Positions 10,052 to 18,635 of a stretch of DNA of 64,000 bases are shown here, one piece after another. Source of the DNA: Paramesorhizobium salinisoli (GTDB lineage: Bacteria > Pseudomonadota > Alphaproteobacteria > Rhizobiales > Rhizobiaceae); contig NZ_QOZG01000004.1 of the NCBI RefSeq assembly GCF_003335045.1, forward strand, positions 186,001 through 250,000, in the 5' to 3' direction. Numbering within the stretch: position 1 is the first letter of the stretch; each line of letters opens with the position of its first letter. The notes beneath the pieces were generated by a model. That model was not told the origin of the DNA and made no database searches. It worked only from the letters and a program-made list of their open reading frames with translations. Position numbers and translations under genes: made by a program.

Positions 10052-10480
10052 ATGACAACGATGAATCACAAGCCTGATTATGAGAAGGAATTGCGCGACG
10101 CAGGCATTCGGATCACCCGGCCGCGGCGCGTCATTCTCGACATTTTGACCGAGACGGAAGATCATCCCGACGCGATGGAGATTTTCCGCCGCGCCGTTTC
10201 CATCGACAGTAGCATCTCGCTGTCGACCGTCTATCGCACGATGAAGCTTTTGGAGGAGCGCGGCGCCATTCATCGCCATGCCTTTAACGGCGGGCCCTCC
10301 CGTTTCGAGCAGGCGAGCGGCGCCCATCATGATCATTTGATCGATATCGAGACCGGTGACGTCATCGAGTTCCGTTCCGATCGCATCGAGAAGCTGCAGG
10401 AAGAAATCGCCCGATCACTCGGCTACGATATCGTGCATCACCGGCTGGAGCTTTACGGACGCAAGCGCGAGGCGAAATAG
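10052..10480 (+). CDS. Fur-family metal-responsive repressor (Fur/Mur type)
   Basis: The 142-residue protein has a winged-helix N-terminus with [13 protein letters not shown] (23-35) and [16 protein letters not shown]. The C-terminal dimerisation domain has the metal-binding HHDH motif at 92-95. It lacks the CxxC zinc motifs of Zur and the HHH motif of Irr, so it fits the Fur/Mur branch, which in rhizobia senses manganese or iron. GCAAAT occurs twice just upstream at 10009-10024, a possible autoregulatory site. Its metal cannot be settled from sequence. Confidence 0.88.
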   Translation: MTTMNHKPDYEKELRDAGIRITRPRRVILDILTETEDHPDAMEIFRRAVSIDSSISLSTVYRTMKLLEERGAIHRHAFNGGPSRFEQASGAHHDHLIDIETGDVIEFRSDRIEKLQEEIARSLGYDIVHHRLELYGRKREAK

Positions 10481-10520
10481 GCTCGCGGAATTTCCGGGTG
10501 CAGCGGTGTTGCTGACGTTA

Positions 10521-10558
10521 CGGAATGGATCATCGGCTTGATCCGATGATCCATTCCG
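10521..10558. repeat. Perfect 16-bp palindromic repeat between convergent genes
   Basis: CGGAATGGATCATCGG at 10521-10536 is followed after CTTGAT by its exact complement at 10543-10558. No T-run follows, so it is probably a dispersed palindromic element that may also stop transcription from both sides. A similar element lies at 31745-31775. Confidence 0.65.
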
Positions 10559-10597
10559 GAGCCTTCCCGCTTCGATCTGCGCTGGGAATTGTTGCAA

Positions 10598-11413
10598 TCA
10601 GCTCTTCAGGAGCCACTCGTGCTCCGGCGCGTTGTGGAATTTCCATGTCCGCTTCGGGCCGGCCATGACGTTGAGATAATAGAGATCATAGCCATGAATG
10701 GCGCCGCAGGGGTGATATCCCTCGGGCACCATTGTCGCGTCGCCATCCTCGACCGCCATCACCTCGTCAAGCCTGCGCTTGCCCGTTTTATCGGCATCGG
10801 TATAGACGCGCTGAAAGGCGAAGCCCTGGGGCGGGTTGAGACGGTGATAATAGGTCTCCTCAAGCGAGGATTCGCGCGGCAGATCGTCCTTGTCGTGCTT
10901 GTGCGGCGGATAGCTAGATGTATGGCCGCCGGGGGTGATGACCTCGACCACCAGAAGCGAATCGGCTGCCGGGTCGGTCTCCGGCAGAATATTGACGACA
11001 TGGCGCACATTGGTACCCTTGCCGCGCGTTTCCTGACCCAGCGTTTGCGGCGCGATGACCCGGAGGGGATGGCTGTGTGGCTTTCCCGGCGCGGTGCAGA
11101 CGGCAAGTTCCAGATCAGTGGACGCCTCGACCGTCCATGATGCGCCGGCAGGAACATAGACCGACCAGGGCTTGCCTTCGAAAGGAGACATGCGTTCGCC
11201 CAGCACACCAAGATCCTTTCCGTCCGCGACGACCTTGCCTCTGCCGGTGACGAAAACGAGGCACGTTTCGCGGCCGCTTTCGCTGCCGCTGGCGATGCCT
11301 CCTGATGCCAGGCGGTGCAGCGCGAAACCGACATAGGTCCAGCCAGCCGATTGCGGCGTGATGTCGATGGTGCGGCCCGTGTCCGCTGCCGGCTTGACGT
11401 GCAGTTTCGACAT
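10598..11413 (-). CDS. iolB: 5-deoxy-glucuronate isomerase
   Basis: The 271-residue bicupin protein has the IolB-type metal-binding segment SSYPPHKHDKDD and the later EETYYHRLNPPQGFAFQRVY block. It converts 5-deoxy-glucuronate to 5-dehydro-2-deoxy-gluconate in myo-inositol breakdown. It is the last gene of the minus-strand iolC-iolD-iolE-iolB cluster. An AGGAG ribosome site precedes ATG 11413. Confidence 0.95.
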   Translation of the reverse strand: MSKLHVKPAADTGRTIDITPQSAGWTYVGFALHRLASGGIASGSESGRETCLVFVTGRGKVVADGKDLGVLGERMSPFEGKPWSVYVPAGASWTVEASTDLELAVCTAPGKPHSHPLRVIAPQTLGQETRGKGTNVRHVVNILPETDPAADSLLVVEVITPGGHTSSYPPHKHDKDDLPRESSLEETYYHRLNPPQGFAFQRVYTDADKTGKRRLDEVMAVEDGDATMVPEGYHPCGAIHGYDLYYLNVMAGPKRTWKFHNAPEHEWLLKS

Positions 11414-11417
11414 CGCA

Positions 11418-11627
11418 CTATTCTCCTGTTTTGTCGGGGCCTTTATTGCTCGGCTCGTAATTCATGAGATAGGACCAAGCGCCATAGGCGGCCATCCCCG
11501 CGGTAAGCGTGCCCCAGAATGCTTCGCCGTTCGTCCATTCATAGAGGCTCCAGGCGGCGCAAAAGCCGACGAGCGCGATGCGGCGCCAGAGCGGATCGAG
11601 AAAGCTATGGGAATTGTTCTGGTTCAA
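11418..11627 (-). CDS. Small membrane protein embedded in the iol operon
   Basis: The 69-residue frame starts at TTG 11627, with AGAGGCG a few bases upstream. It has two hydrophobic segments (about 16-31 and 38-54) and a polar C-terminus. It ends four bases before iolB and begins 14 bases after iolE, so it is translated within the operon. No function is known to me. Its position suggests a role with inositol catabolism or transport, but that is inference. Confidence 0.7.
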   Translation of the reverse strand: MNQNNSHSFLDPLWRRIALVGFCAAWSLYEWTNGEAFWGTLTAGMAAYGAWSYLMNYEPSNKGPDKTGE

Positions 11628-11641
11628 GATCGCCTCTTATT

Positions 11642-12523
11642 TCATGATAGGCCCGCTTCCCTGATGAAGCCGGCCAGATTTTTGCGGCCAAGTCTAGCAT
11701 AGGTTGCCGGGTCTGCCTTTTCCGGGTCCTGCTCAGCCTCGACCACGACCCAGCCGGAATAGCCGGGCAGTTCCTTCAGCACACGTACATAATCGATGAG
11801 GCCGTCGCCGGGAACCGTATAAACGCCGGCCAGAACCGAATCGAGGAACGACCAGTCGTCCTTCTGCGACTGCCACATCACTTCCTCGCGGATATCCTTG
11901 CAATGGACGTGACTGATGCGGTCGCGATAATGGCGGGCAATGCGTGCCGGATTGCCGCCGCCCCAGGTGGCGTGGCCGGTGTCAAGCAGCAGGTGGAATG
12001 CCTCGCCGGTCACTTCCATGAGGCGATCGATCTCGGCTTCGCTCTGTACAACCGTTCCCATGTGATGATGATAGACGAGCTGCAGGCCTTCTTCGCGCAA
12101 GAGCTCCGCGAATTGCGTGTAGCGCGCGCCGAATTCCTTCCAGGCGCTCTTTTCCAGAACCGGACGAGCCGAGAGTGGCACAGTCTTGTCGGAGTGGATG
12201 GCGTTGGAGGTTTCCGCCGCGATGAAAACCTTGCAGCCCATCGCCTTCAGGAGGTCGATATGGGCGCGGGCGTTCTTCATCTCGTCCGCGACACCGCGCA
12301 GCAGAAGCTCCGTCGAATACCAGCCGCCGACAAGGGCAAGGCCGTGGGCGTCGAGGATCGGTTTCAGCTTTACGGCCTCGCGGGGAAATTTGTTGCCGAG
12401 CTCCATGCCCTCGAAGCCGGCGGCCTTTGCTTCCGTCAGGCACTGCTCAAGGGGGATGTCGCCGCCGATTTCCAGCATGTCGTCATTCGACCAGCCGATC
12501 GGATTGGCGCCGATGCGGATCAT
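11642..12523 (-). CDS. iolE: Inosose dehydratase (2-keto-myo-inositol dehydratase)
   Basis: The 293-residue xylose-isomerase-like TIM barrel carries the IolE start IRIGANPIGWSNDD. Predicted metal ligands sit in VYHHHMG, LLLDTGHATWGGG and HVHCKDIR. It dehydrates 2-keto-myo-inositol to the trihydroxycyclohexane-dione that IolD opens. A GGAG site precedes ATG 12523. It sits between iolD and the small membrane protein in the operon. Confidence 0.95.
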   Translation of the reverse strand: MIRIGANPIGWSNDDMLEIGGDIPLEQCLTEAKAAGFEGMELGNKFPREAVKLKPILDAHGLALVGGWYSTELLLRGVADEMKNARAHIDLLKAMGCKVFIAAETSNAIHSDKTVPLSARPVLEKSAWKEFGARYTQFAELLREEGLQLVYHHHMGTVVQSEAEIDRLMEVTGEAFHLLLDTGHATWGGGNPARIARHYRDRISHVHCKDIREEVMWQSQKDDWSFLDSVLAGVYTVPGDGLIDYVRVLKELPGYSGWVVVEAEQDPEKADPATYARLGRKNLAGFIREAGLS

Positions 12524-12567
12524 ATGTTTTCTCCGTGATTGTGAATTCGTTTTTCAGTTGCCGCCGC

Positions 12568-14418
12568 TCAATTGCCGATGCGCTGGAGTCGGCGGGCCTC
12601 CTCATATTGCTTGCGCGCCGCTTCTACCTCCTTGCGGCTGCTCACCTCGGGCACAGCCACATCCCACCAATTGCCGCCAGCCTCGGTGGTCACAAGCGGA
12701 TCGGTGTCGATGACGATGACGGTGGTGCGGGTTGCGCCTTTTGAGCGTTCGAGCGCGGTTTCCAGTTCGGCGATGGACGAGACCTTGACCGCCTCGGCGC
12801 CGAGACTTTCCGCGTGCGCCCGGAAATCGATGTCGGGCAGCGTCTCGTGATGGGTGTCACGCAGGAGATTGTTGAAGTTCGCGCCGCCGGTCGCCATCTG
12901 CAGCCGGTTGATGCAGCCATAGCCCCTGTTGTCGAGGACGACGATGGTGAGCTTGGCGCCGAGCATGACCGAGGAGGCAATCTCGGAATTGAGCATGAGA
13001 TAGGAGCCGTCGCCGACCATGACGACCACCTCCTTGTCTGGTTTGGCCAGTTTGACACCAAGTCCGCCAGCAATTTCATAACCCATGCAGGAGAAGCCGT
13101 ATTCGAGGTGGTAGGAGCCCGGCGCGCCCTGACGCCAGAGCTTGTGCAGTTCACCGGGCAGGCCGCCGGCGGCACAGACGACCGTCGCCTCGGCGGTGAG
13201 CTGCCGCTGCACCGCGCCGATCACCTGAGCGTCGGAAGGAAGCGCTGCGTTCGTGGGCGCAGTCGCCTTGTCGGCAGCCTCGTTCCAGGCGACGAGCGCG
13301 GTCTTCGCCTTGTCCTGCCATGAGGCGGGGGCGGTGTAGGATCCTAGTTTCTGCGAGAGTTCGCCAAGTCCGGTGAGGGCGTCGCCAACAAGCGGCAGGG
13401 CCCGGTGCTTGCCGGCGTCGAATGGCTGGACATTCAGCCCGACGATGGTCTTTCCCTCGTTGCGGAAGAGGCTCCATGAGCCCGTGGTGAAGTCCTGCAG
13501 GCGCGAGCCGACAGCAAGGATGACATCGGCTTCCACCGCCAACTCGTTGGCGGCGGAGGTGCCGGTCACGCCGATGGAGCCTAGATTGAGCGGATGGTCG
13601 GCGGGAAGCGAGGATTTGCCGGCCTGGGTTTCGGCGACCGGTATGCCGTGCTTTTCGGCAAACTGCTTCAGCGCTGGCGAGGCTTCGGAATAAAGCACGC
13701 CGCCGCCGGCGATGATCACAGGCTTTTTCGCCTTGGCGAGCGCCGCCGTCGCGATTTCAAGCTCGTCTAGCGCCGGGCGTATACGGCGGGGCGCCCAGAT
13801 GCGCGCGGCGAAGAAGTCCTCGGGATAGTCGAAAGCCTCCGCCTGAACATCCTGGCAGAGGGAAAGTGTGACCGGGCCGCAATCGGCTGGATCGGTCAGT
13901 ACCTGCATGGTGCGGGCAAGCGCCGGGATGAGCTGTTCGGGTCGGGTAATACGGTCGAAATAGCGCGAGACGGGGCGGAAGCAATCATTGGCAGAGGCGG
14001 TGCCGTCGCCGAAATTCTCGACCTGCTGGAGAACCGGATCGGGAATCCGGCTGGCGAAGACATCGCCGGGAAGCAGCAGGAGCGGCAGTCGGTTGACATG
14101 CGCGACGCCCGCTGCCGTCACCATGTTGAGCGCGCCGGGGCCGATGGACGAGGTGCAGGCCATGAAGCGGCGGCGGAACGTCGCCTTGGCGAAAGCAGTG
14201 GCGGCAAACGCCATGCCCTGCTCATTATGGGCGCGATAGGTCGGCAGTTCGTCACGTACCTGATATAGCGCCTCGCCCATCCCCGCGACATTGCCATGGC
14301 CGAAGATCGCCCAGACCCCGGCGAAGATCGGAACGGTCTCACCGTCGATGACGGTCATCTGGCGCGTCAGGAAGCGGGCGAGCGCCTGCGCCATGGTCAG
14401 TCTTGTCGTTTTGCTCAT
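12568..14418 (-). CDS. iolD: 3D-(3,5/4)-trihydroxycyclohexane-1,2-dione hydrolase
   Basis: The 616-residue ThDP-dependent enzyme has an N-terminal pyrimidine-binding domain with the glutamate in RAHNEQGMAFAA. A central domain follows. The C-terminal ThDP-binding domain has VGDGSYLMLNSEI and DNRGYGCINRLQ. It hydrolyses the ring dione to 5-deoxy-glucuronate. GGAGG precedes ATG 14418. It lies 49 bases downstream of iolC and 44 bases upstream of iolE. Confidence 0.96.
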   Translation of the reverse strand: MSKTTRLTMAQALARFLTRQMTVIDGETVPIFAGVWAIFGHGNVAGMGEALYQVRDELPTYRAHNEQGMAFAATAFAKATFRRRFMACTSSIGPGALNMVTAAGVAHVNRLPLLLLPGDVFASRIPDPVLQQVENFGDGTASANDCFRPVSRYFDRITRPEQLIPALARTMQVLTDPADCGPVTLSLCQDVQAEAFDYPEDFFAARIWAPRRIRPALDELEIATAALAKAKKPVIIAGGGVLYSEASPALKQFAEKHGIPVAETQAGKSSLPADHPLNLGSIGVTGTSAANELAVEADVILAVGSRLQDFTTGSWSLFRNEGKTIVGLNVQPFDAGKHRALPLVGDALTGLGELSQKLGSYTAPASWQDKAKTALVAWNEAADKATAPTNAALPSDAQVIGAVQRQLTAEATVVCAAGGLPGELHKLWRQGAPGSYHLEYGFSCMGYEIAGGLGVKLAKPDKEVVVMVGDGSYLMLNSEIASSVMLGAKLTIVVLDNRGYGCINRLQMATGGANFNNLLRDTHHETLPDIDFRAHAESLGAEAVKVSSIAELETALERSKGATRTTVIVIDTDPLVTTEAGGNWWDVAVPEVSSRKEVEAARKQYEEARRLQRIGN

Positions 14419-14467
14419 TTCATTCCTCCCGGCGCAACGCTCCTGCTGCGCATAATTCTATACGAAT

Positions 14468-16393
14468 TCAGGCTGCCTTGCGTCCTCTGGCGTTGAGCCA
14501 GGCGCCGGTCAGTTTTTCGAAACGCGCGGCCATGTCGGCAATGGCCTCGTCATCGGTGATCCTGCCGGCGAGCCATTTTTCCGCGGCGTCGGCGAAGAGC
14601 GTGCGGCCGACGGCAAAGCCCTTGACGGCGTCGATCCCTGCGGTTGCGGCGAAGGCCGCCTCCAACTCGTCGTGCGGCGCTTCGAGGCCGAGCAATACTA
14701 CGCCGCAGCACCATGGATCGCGCGTGGCGATGACTTCCTGGATATTGCGCCATGCCTCGTTTGAAGCCTGCGGCTCGAGCTTCCACCAGTCGGGCCGGAT
14801 GCCGAGGTCGTAAAGCTCGGTCAGGGCGCGGGCGATGGTCTGCGCGTCGAGGGTTCCATGCTTGCCGGCGATGATCTCGATCAGCAGTTCGCGGCCGACC
14901 TTGCGTGCCGCATCGTAGAGCGCACGCAGCTTTTCGGACTGTTCCTTCTTCAGTTCCGCCGGATCGTCCGGGTGATAGAAGCACAGGCATTTGATGGTGT
15001 GCGTCACCGGCCATTCCACCAGTTGCGAACCGATATCCTGGCCGAACTCGAAGCGAAGCGGGCGCGAGCCGGGGCGCTCGACGGGGCGGCCCAACCAGTC
15101 GAAACCATGCCTTGCCGCCTCAAAAAACGCATCACGGCCGAATTTCTCGTCGATCAGCATGCCATAGCCCGCACGACCATCGGCCACGCGTGCCGCCGCC
15201 TTCACCGCCAACACCTTGAAGGCGGAAATACGCACGGGATCGGCGCCGGCCCGTTTGGCGATGTCTTCAAGCTGGCTGCGGTGGTCGATGGCGAAAGCCA
15301 TCAGCGACGGGATGTCGCCGCGCCGCGTCGTCGACCAGTGGACATGGTTGATATCCTCGTCCTTGCGCAGCGCGTGGTGCGGGCTGCCATGCCTGAGGAA
15401 ATATTGCAGTTCCTCGAAGGTCGGGATTTCGGGCGAGCAGAGCAGGCGGGAAACGGCAAAGGCGCCGCAGGCATTGGCCCATGTCGCTGCGGTTTCGAGG
15501 CTTTCGCCACCGAGCCAACCGCGCAGGAAGCCGGACATGAAGCTGTCACCTGCGCCGAGCACATTATAGACCTCGATAGGAAAGCCGTCGCCGACGATGC
15601 CGTCTTCGAGATTGTCGCTGATCGGGCCTTCATAAACGATGCAGCCCATCGGACCGCGCTTGAGGACTATGGTGGCTGATGAAAGCGCCCGGATGACTTT
15701 AAGCGCGGCGAGGAGATCGTTTTCGCCCGAGGCGATGAGCACTTCCTCCTCGGTGCCGACGATCAGGTCGCAATCGGCAAGCACGGTCTTGAGCTGGCTG
15801 GAAACTTCCGCAGAGGCGACGTAGCGGTTGTCGCCCTCGGCATGGCCGGCCAGCCCCCACAGGTTCGGACGGTAATCGATATCGAAGACGATCTTGCCGC
15901 CATTGGCCTTGGCGATTTTGATCGCCTTGCGTTGGGCAGCTTCGGTGTTGGGCTTGGAAAAATGGGTGCCGGTGACGACTATTGCTTTTGCCGAAGCAAT
16001 GAAATCCTCATCGATATCGTCGGGATTGAGCGCCATGTCGGCGCAGTTTTCTCGATAGAAGAGCAGGGGAAAGGATTTATCGTTCTCGACGGAGAGGATG
16101 GCAAGCGCTGTCAGGCGCTTGGGATCGACCGCGATACCCTTGTCGCAAACGCCTTCGCGCAGCAATTGCTCGCGCAGGAAATTGCCGAACTGCTCCTTGC
16201 CGACGCGGGTGAGCAGCGCTGATTTCAGCCCGAGCCGTGCCGTGCCGATGGCGATATTCGCCGGACAGCCGCCGACGGATTTGGCGAAAGATGATACGTC
16301 CTCCAGCCGCGAGCCGATCTGCTGGCCGTAAAGATCCACGGAGGCGCGCCCGATGGTGATGACATCGAGCTTCTTTTCCGGTTGGCGTGGCAT
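14468..16393 (-). CDS. iolC: Two-domain IolC: 5-dehydro-2-deoxygluconokinase fused to a DUF2090 domain
   Basis: The 641-residue protein has an N-terminal PfkB-family kinase (about 1-330), with VGGCPANIAIGTARLG and the C-terminal signature NVLGAGDSFMSGFLRG. It is followed by a DUF2090 domain (about 340-630) that resembles an aldolase barrel. The kinase phosphorylates 5-dehydro-2-deoxy-gluconate. The second domain may cover the later aldolase step, since no separate iolJ is seen here; that is inference. ATG 16393 follows GGGAG and the conserved start PRQPEKKLDVITIGRAS; a longer frame exists but lacks a ribosome site. Confidence 0.93.
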   Translation of the reverse strand: MPRQPEKKLDVITIGRASVDLYGQQIGSRLEDVSSFAKSVGGCPANIAIGTARLGLKSALLTRVGKEQFGNFLREQLLREGVCDKGIAVDPKRLTALAILSVENDKSFPLLFYRENCADMALNPDDIDEDFIASAKAIVVTGTHFSKPNTEAAQRKAIKIAKANGGKIVFDIDYRPNLWGLAGHAEGDNRYVASAEVSSQLKTVLADCDLIVGTEEEVLIASGENDLLAALKVIRALSSATIVLKRGPMGCIVYEGPISDNLEDGIVGDGFPIEVYNVLGAGDSFMSGFLRGWLGGESLETAATWANACGAFAVSRLLCSPEIPTFEELQYFLRHGSPHHALRKDEDINHVHWSTTRRGDIPSLMAFAIDHRSQLEDIAKRAGADPVRISAFKVLAVKAAARVADGRAGYGMLIDEKFGRDAFFEAARHGFDWLGRPVERPGSRPLRFEFGQDIGSQLVEWPVTHTIKCLCFYHPDDPAELKKEQSEKLRALYDAARKVGRELLIEIIAGKHGTLDAQTIARALTELYDLGIRPDWWKLEPQASNEAWRNIQEVIATRDPWCCGVVLLGLEAPHDELEAAFAATAGIDAVKGFAVGRTLFADAAEKWLAGRITDDEAIADMAARFEKLTGAWLNARGRKAA

Positions 16394-16470
16394 CTTTTTT
16401 CTCCCGCTTTTTTTCCCGTCCGCAAAAGTGATGGACGATTGGCGCAAACGCCATTATGAATTTCGAAAAT

Positions 16471-16514
16471 GAAACATAAATTCTGTTTAATAGTCAATTC
16501 AGAATATATGTTCC
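16471..16514. promoter_or_regulatory. Tandem IolR-like operator in the iolC/iolG divergent promoter
   Basis: GAAACATAAATTCTG (16471-16485) and CAGAATATATGTTCC (16500-16514) match as an inverted repeat in 13 of 15 positions. Each half also reads as a degenerate GGAA-N6-TTCC site (GAAA-N6-TTCT at 16471 and AGAA-N6-TTCC at 16501), exactly 30 bp apart. GGAA-N6-TTCC is the palindrome reported for IolR of Sinorhizobium meliloti. The site lies between divergent iolC and iolG. Confidence 0.65.
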
Positions 16515-16554
16515 GTTTCTGGGTCGAGGTGCTTTTCAGCGTGTTCTGGAGGAA

Positions 16555-17547
16555 ATGATGGTTCGTTTCGGTTTGTTGGGGGCTGGCCGCATCGGCCAGA
16601 TCCATGGGAGAAACATTGCCGCGTCGAAACGCGCGGTCCTGGTCGCGATTGCCGATCCGATGCCGGGCGCGGCCGAATCGCTGGCCGAGGCGACGGGCGC
16701 ATCGGTGCGCACCCTCGACGAGATTCTGGCGGCCGGGGATATCGACGCGGTGCTGATCGCCACTCCGACCGACACCCATGCTGATTTCATCGACCGGGCG
16801 GCAAAAGCGGGCAAGGCTGTGCTGTGCGAAAAGCCGGTGGACCTTTCTTCGGCACGCATTGAGGAGACGCTGAAGGCGGTGGAAAAAGCCGGCGTGCCGC
16901 TGATGATCGGCTTCAACCGCCGGTTCGATCCGAATTTTGCAGCATTGCAGGCCCGTGTGGCCGAAGGGGCGGTCGGGACGGTCGAGCTCATCACCATCCT
17001 ATCGCGCGATCCCGCGCCGCCGCCGGTTTCCTACATCAAGCATTCGGGTGGACTGTTCCGCGACATGATGATCCATGATTTCGATATGGCGCGCTTCCTT
17101 CTCGGCGAGGAGGTGGTAGAGGTCCATTCGGTTGGATCATCGCTGGTCGATCCGGCGATTGGCGAGGCCGGCGATGTCGATACCGCCGCGGTGCTGCTCA
17201 AGACCGCCTCCGGCAAGATCTGCCAGATCTCCAATTCGCGCCGCGCGACCTATGGCTATGACCAGCGTATCGAGGTGCATGGTTCGGAAGGCATGATTTC
17301 GGCGGGCAATGTACATGAAACGACCGTTCGGCTTGCGGGCAAGAACGGCGTCACTGCCGATCCGGTGCAGAACTTCTTCCTTGAGCGCTACGCGGCAGCT
17401 TATGCCCGAGAGATCGAGGCCTTCATCGACGCGATCGCTGAGGGAAGGCAGCCTCGTCCGAACGGCCGCGATGGTCTCGAGGCGCAGCGCCTTGCCGATG
17501 CCGCGACGACGGCGCACCAGACGGGAAAGTCGGTGAAGCTCGGCTGA
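16555..17547 (+). CDS. iolG: myo-Inositol 2-dehydrogenase
   Basis: The 330-residue Gfo/Idh/MocA oxidoreductase has the NAD-binding GLLGAGRIGQIHG start and the CEKPVD motif with the catalytic-site lysine near residue 97. A typical GFNRRFDPNF segment follows, then HDFDMARF. It oxidises myo-inositol to 2-keto-myo-inositol, the first catabolic step. GGAGG is placed well for ATG 16555; a second ATG lies at 16558. It diverges from iolC across a shared operator region. Confidence 0.93.
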   Translation: MMVRFGLLGAGRIGQIHGRNIAASKRAVLVAIADPMPGAAESLAEATGASVRTLDEILAAGDIDAVLIATPTDTHADFIDRAAKAGKAVLCEKPVDLSSARIEETLKAVEKAGVPLMIGFNRRFDPNFAALQARVAEGAVGTVELITILSRDPAPPPVSYIKHSGGLFRDMMIHDFDMARFLLGEEVVEVHSVGSSLVDPAIGEAGDVDTAAVLLKTASGKICQISNSRRATYGYDQRIEVHGSEGMISAGNVHETTVRLAGKNGVTADPVQNFFLERYAAAYAREIEAFIDAIAEGRQPRPNGRDGLEAQRLADAATTAHQTGKSVKLG

Positions 17548-17567
17548 TGTTCTGACTGTTCGATGAT

Positions 17568-17594
17568 GAGAAGGCGCTGGTCCAGCGCCTTCTC
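17568..17594. terminator. Palindromic terminator between iolG and iolR
   Basis: GAGAAGGCGCTGG (17568-17580) is followed by one T and its exact complement (17582-17594). It ends within the stop codon of the minus-strand regulator gene. It lies between two convergent genes and probably ends transcription of iolG. The downstream T content is modest. Confidence 0.6.
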
Positions 17595-18444
17595 ACTTCT
17601 TTATCCGCGTGCGTTCCTCGCCGACGGCGATAGCGAGCGCCAGGGCGAAGGCGATGCTCGCCGAAAGCGAGCGGAAGCCGGCGAAATCGGCTTCGGCGAT
17701 TTCGAACCAGTGCTGCGAAAGCGGCACGAGGGGGCTGAACGCGCTGTCTGTGATCGAAACCACCGGTACGCCTGCCTGCGAAAGCACGCGCGCATGTTCC
17801 ATGCTGGGCGCCGCATAGGGCGAGAAGGATATGGCAATTGCCGCGTCACGCGGGGTGGCGAAGGCCATCTGCTCGCTTTCGATGCCGAAGGGAGAGGAAA
17901 CGAGCTGGTTTTTCACCTTGAGCTTGCCAAGCGTATAGGCGAGGTAGGAAGCGATCGGGAATGAGCGGCGCTGCGCCACCAGAAAGATAGTCTCCGCTGC
18001 CGCAAGCGCCTTAACCGCCTTTTCGAAGGCTTGGCTGCCAATGGCGGAGGAAACGCTCTCGACGGAATATTGCGCGGCGGCAATGACGCCGCCGAGAATC
18101 GCCACACTGGAATCGCGATTGGCGTCGTTGCGCAGGGCTTCCAGCCGCTCATCATATGTGGAGGGGCGCTCGCGCAGCCGCTCCCGGAACACCGCCTGCA
18201 GATCGGAAAACCCGGCATAGCCGATGCTCTGGGCAAAGCGCACCAGCGTGGAGGGCTGTACATGGGCGCGCGCGGCGATACTCGCCGCCGTGCCGAAGGC
18301 CATCTCATCAGCGTTGTCGAGAGCGAAGGCGGCGACTTGCGAGAGGCGTTTGGGAAAGAGATCGCGCCGTTCCAGAATGCGTTCGCGCAGGCTATGGAAG
18401 TTCTTTGGCGCGTCGCCGGTGTTGACGCCGTTGTTCATGTTCAT
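17593..18444 (-). CDS. iolR: RpiR-family repressor of inositol genes (IolR)
   Basis: The 283-residue protein has an N-terminal HTH_6 domain (about 15-95) with ASIAARAHVQPSTLVRFAQSIGYAGFSDLQ. A SIS sugar-phosphate-binding domain follows (about 130-265). RpiR proteins of this type repress inositol genes in rhizobia and probably respond to a phosphorylated intermediate of the pathway. Its place between iolG and a second Gfo/Idh gene, and the GGAA-N6-TTCC sites nearby, support the name. Confidence 0.85.
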   Translation of the reverse strand: MNMNNGVNTGDAPKNFHSLRERILERRDLFPKRLSQVAAFALDNADEMAFGTAASIAARAHVQPSTLVRFAQSIGYAGFSDLQAVFRERLRERPSTYDERLEALRNDANRDSSVAILGGVIAAAQYSVESVSSAIGSQAFEKAVKALAAAETIFLVAQRRSFPIASYLAYTLGKLKVKNQLVSSPFGIESEQMAFATPRDAAIAISFSPYAAPSMEHARVLSQAGVPVVSITDSAFSPLVPLSQHWFEIAEADFAGFRSLSASIAFALALAIAVGEERTRIKK

Positions 18445-18566
18445 CCTGTCTTCCCGTCTCTTTCGACAGTTCTTGCATTTTGGCCCTTACGCTGCCAGCC
18501 GCTTCCCTCGAAATCCCCGATCTATCGGGGCCGGCATGCAGGTGCTTGACGGACTATGACGGAGGT

Positions 18567-18580
18567 GGAATAAAAATTCC
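18567..18580. promoter_or_regulatory. IolR-like operator upstream of the second Gfo/Idh gene
   Basis: The site matches GGAA-N6-TTCC exactly (GGAA 18567-18570, TTCC 18577-18580), within the perfect palindrome TGGAAT-AAAA-ATTCCA. It lies 55 bp before ATG 18636, followed by an AT-rich stretch that could hold the -10. Confidence 0.7.
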
Positions 18581-18635
18581 AATTATTATTATGATGGGTC
18601 AACCGTTCCGGATTGGCTCGCATGGGAGGGAAAAC

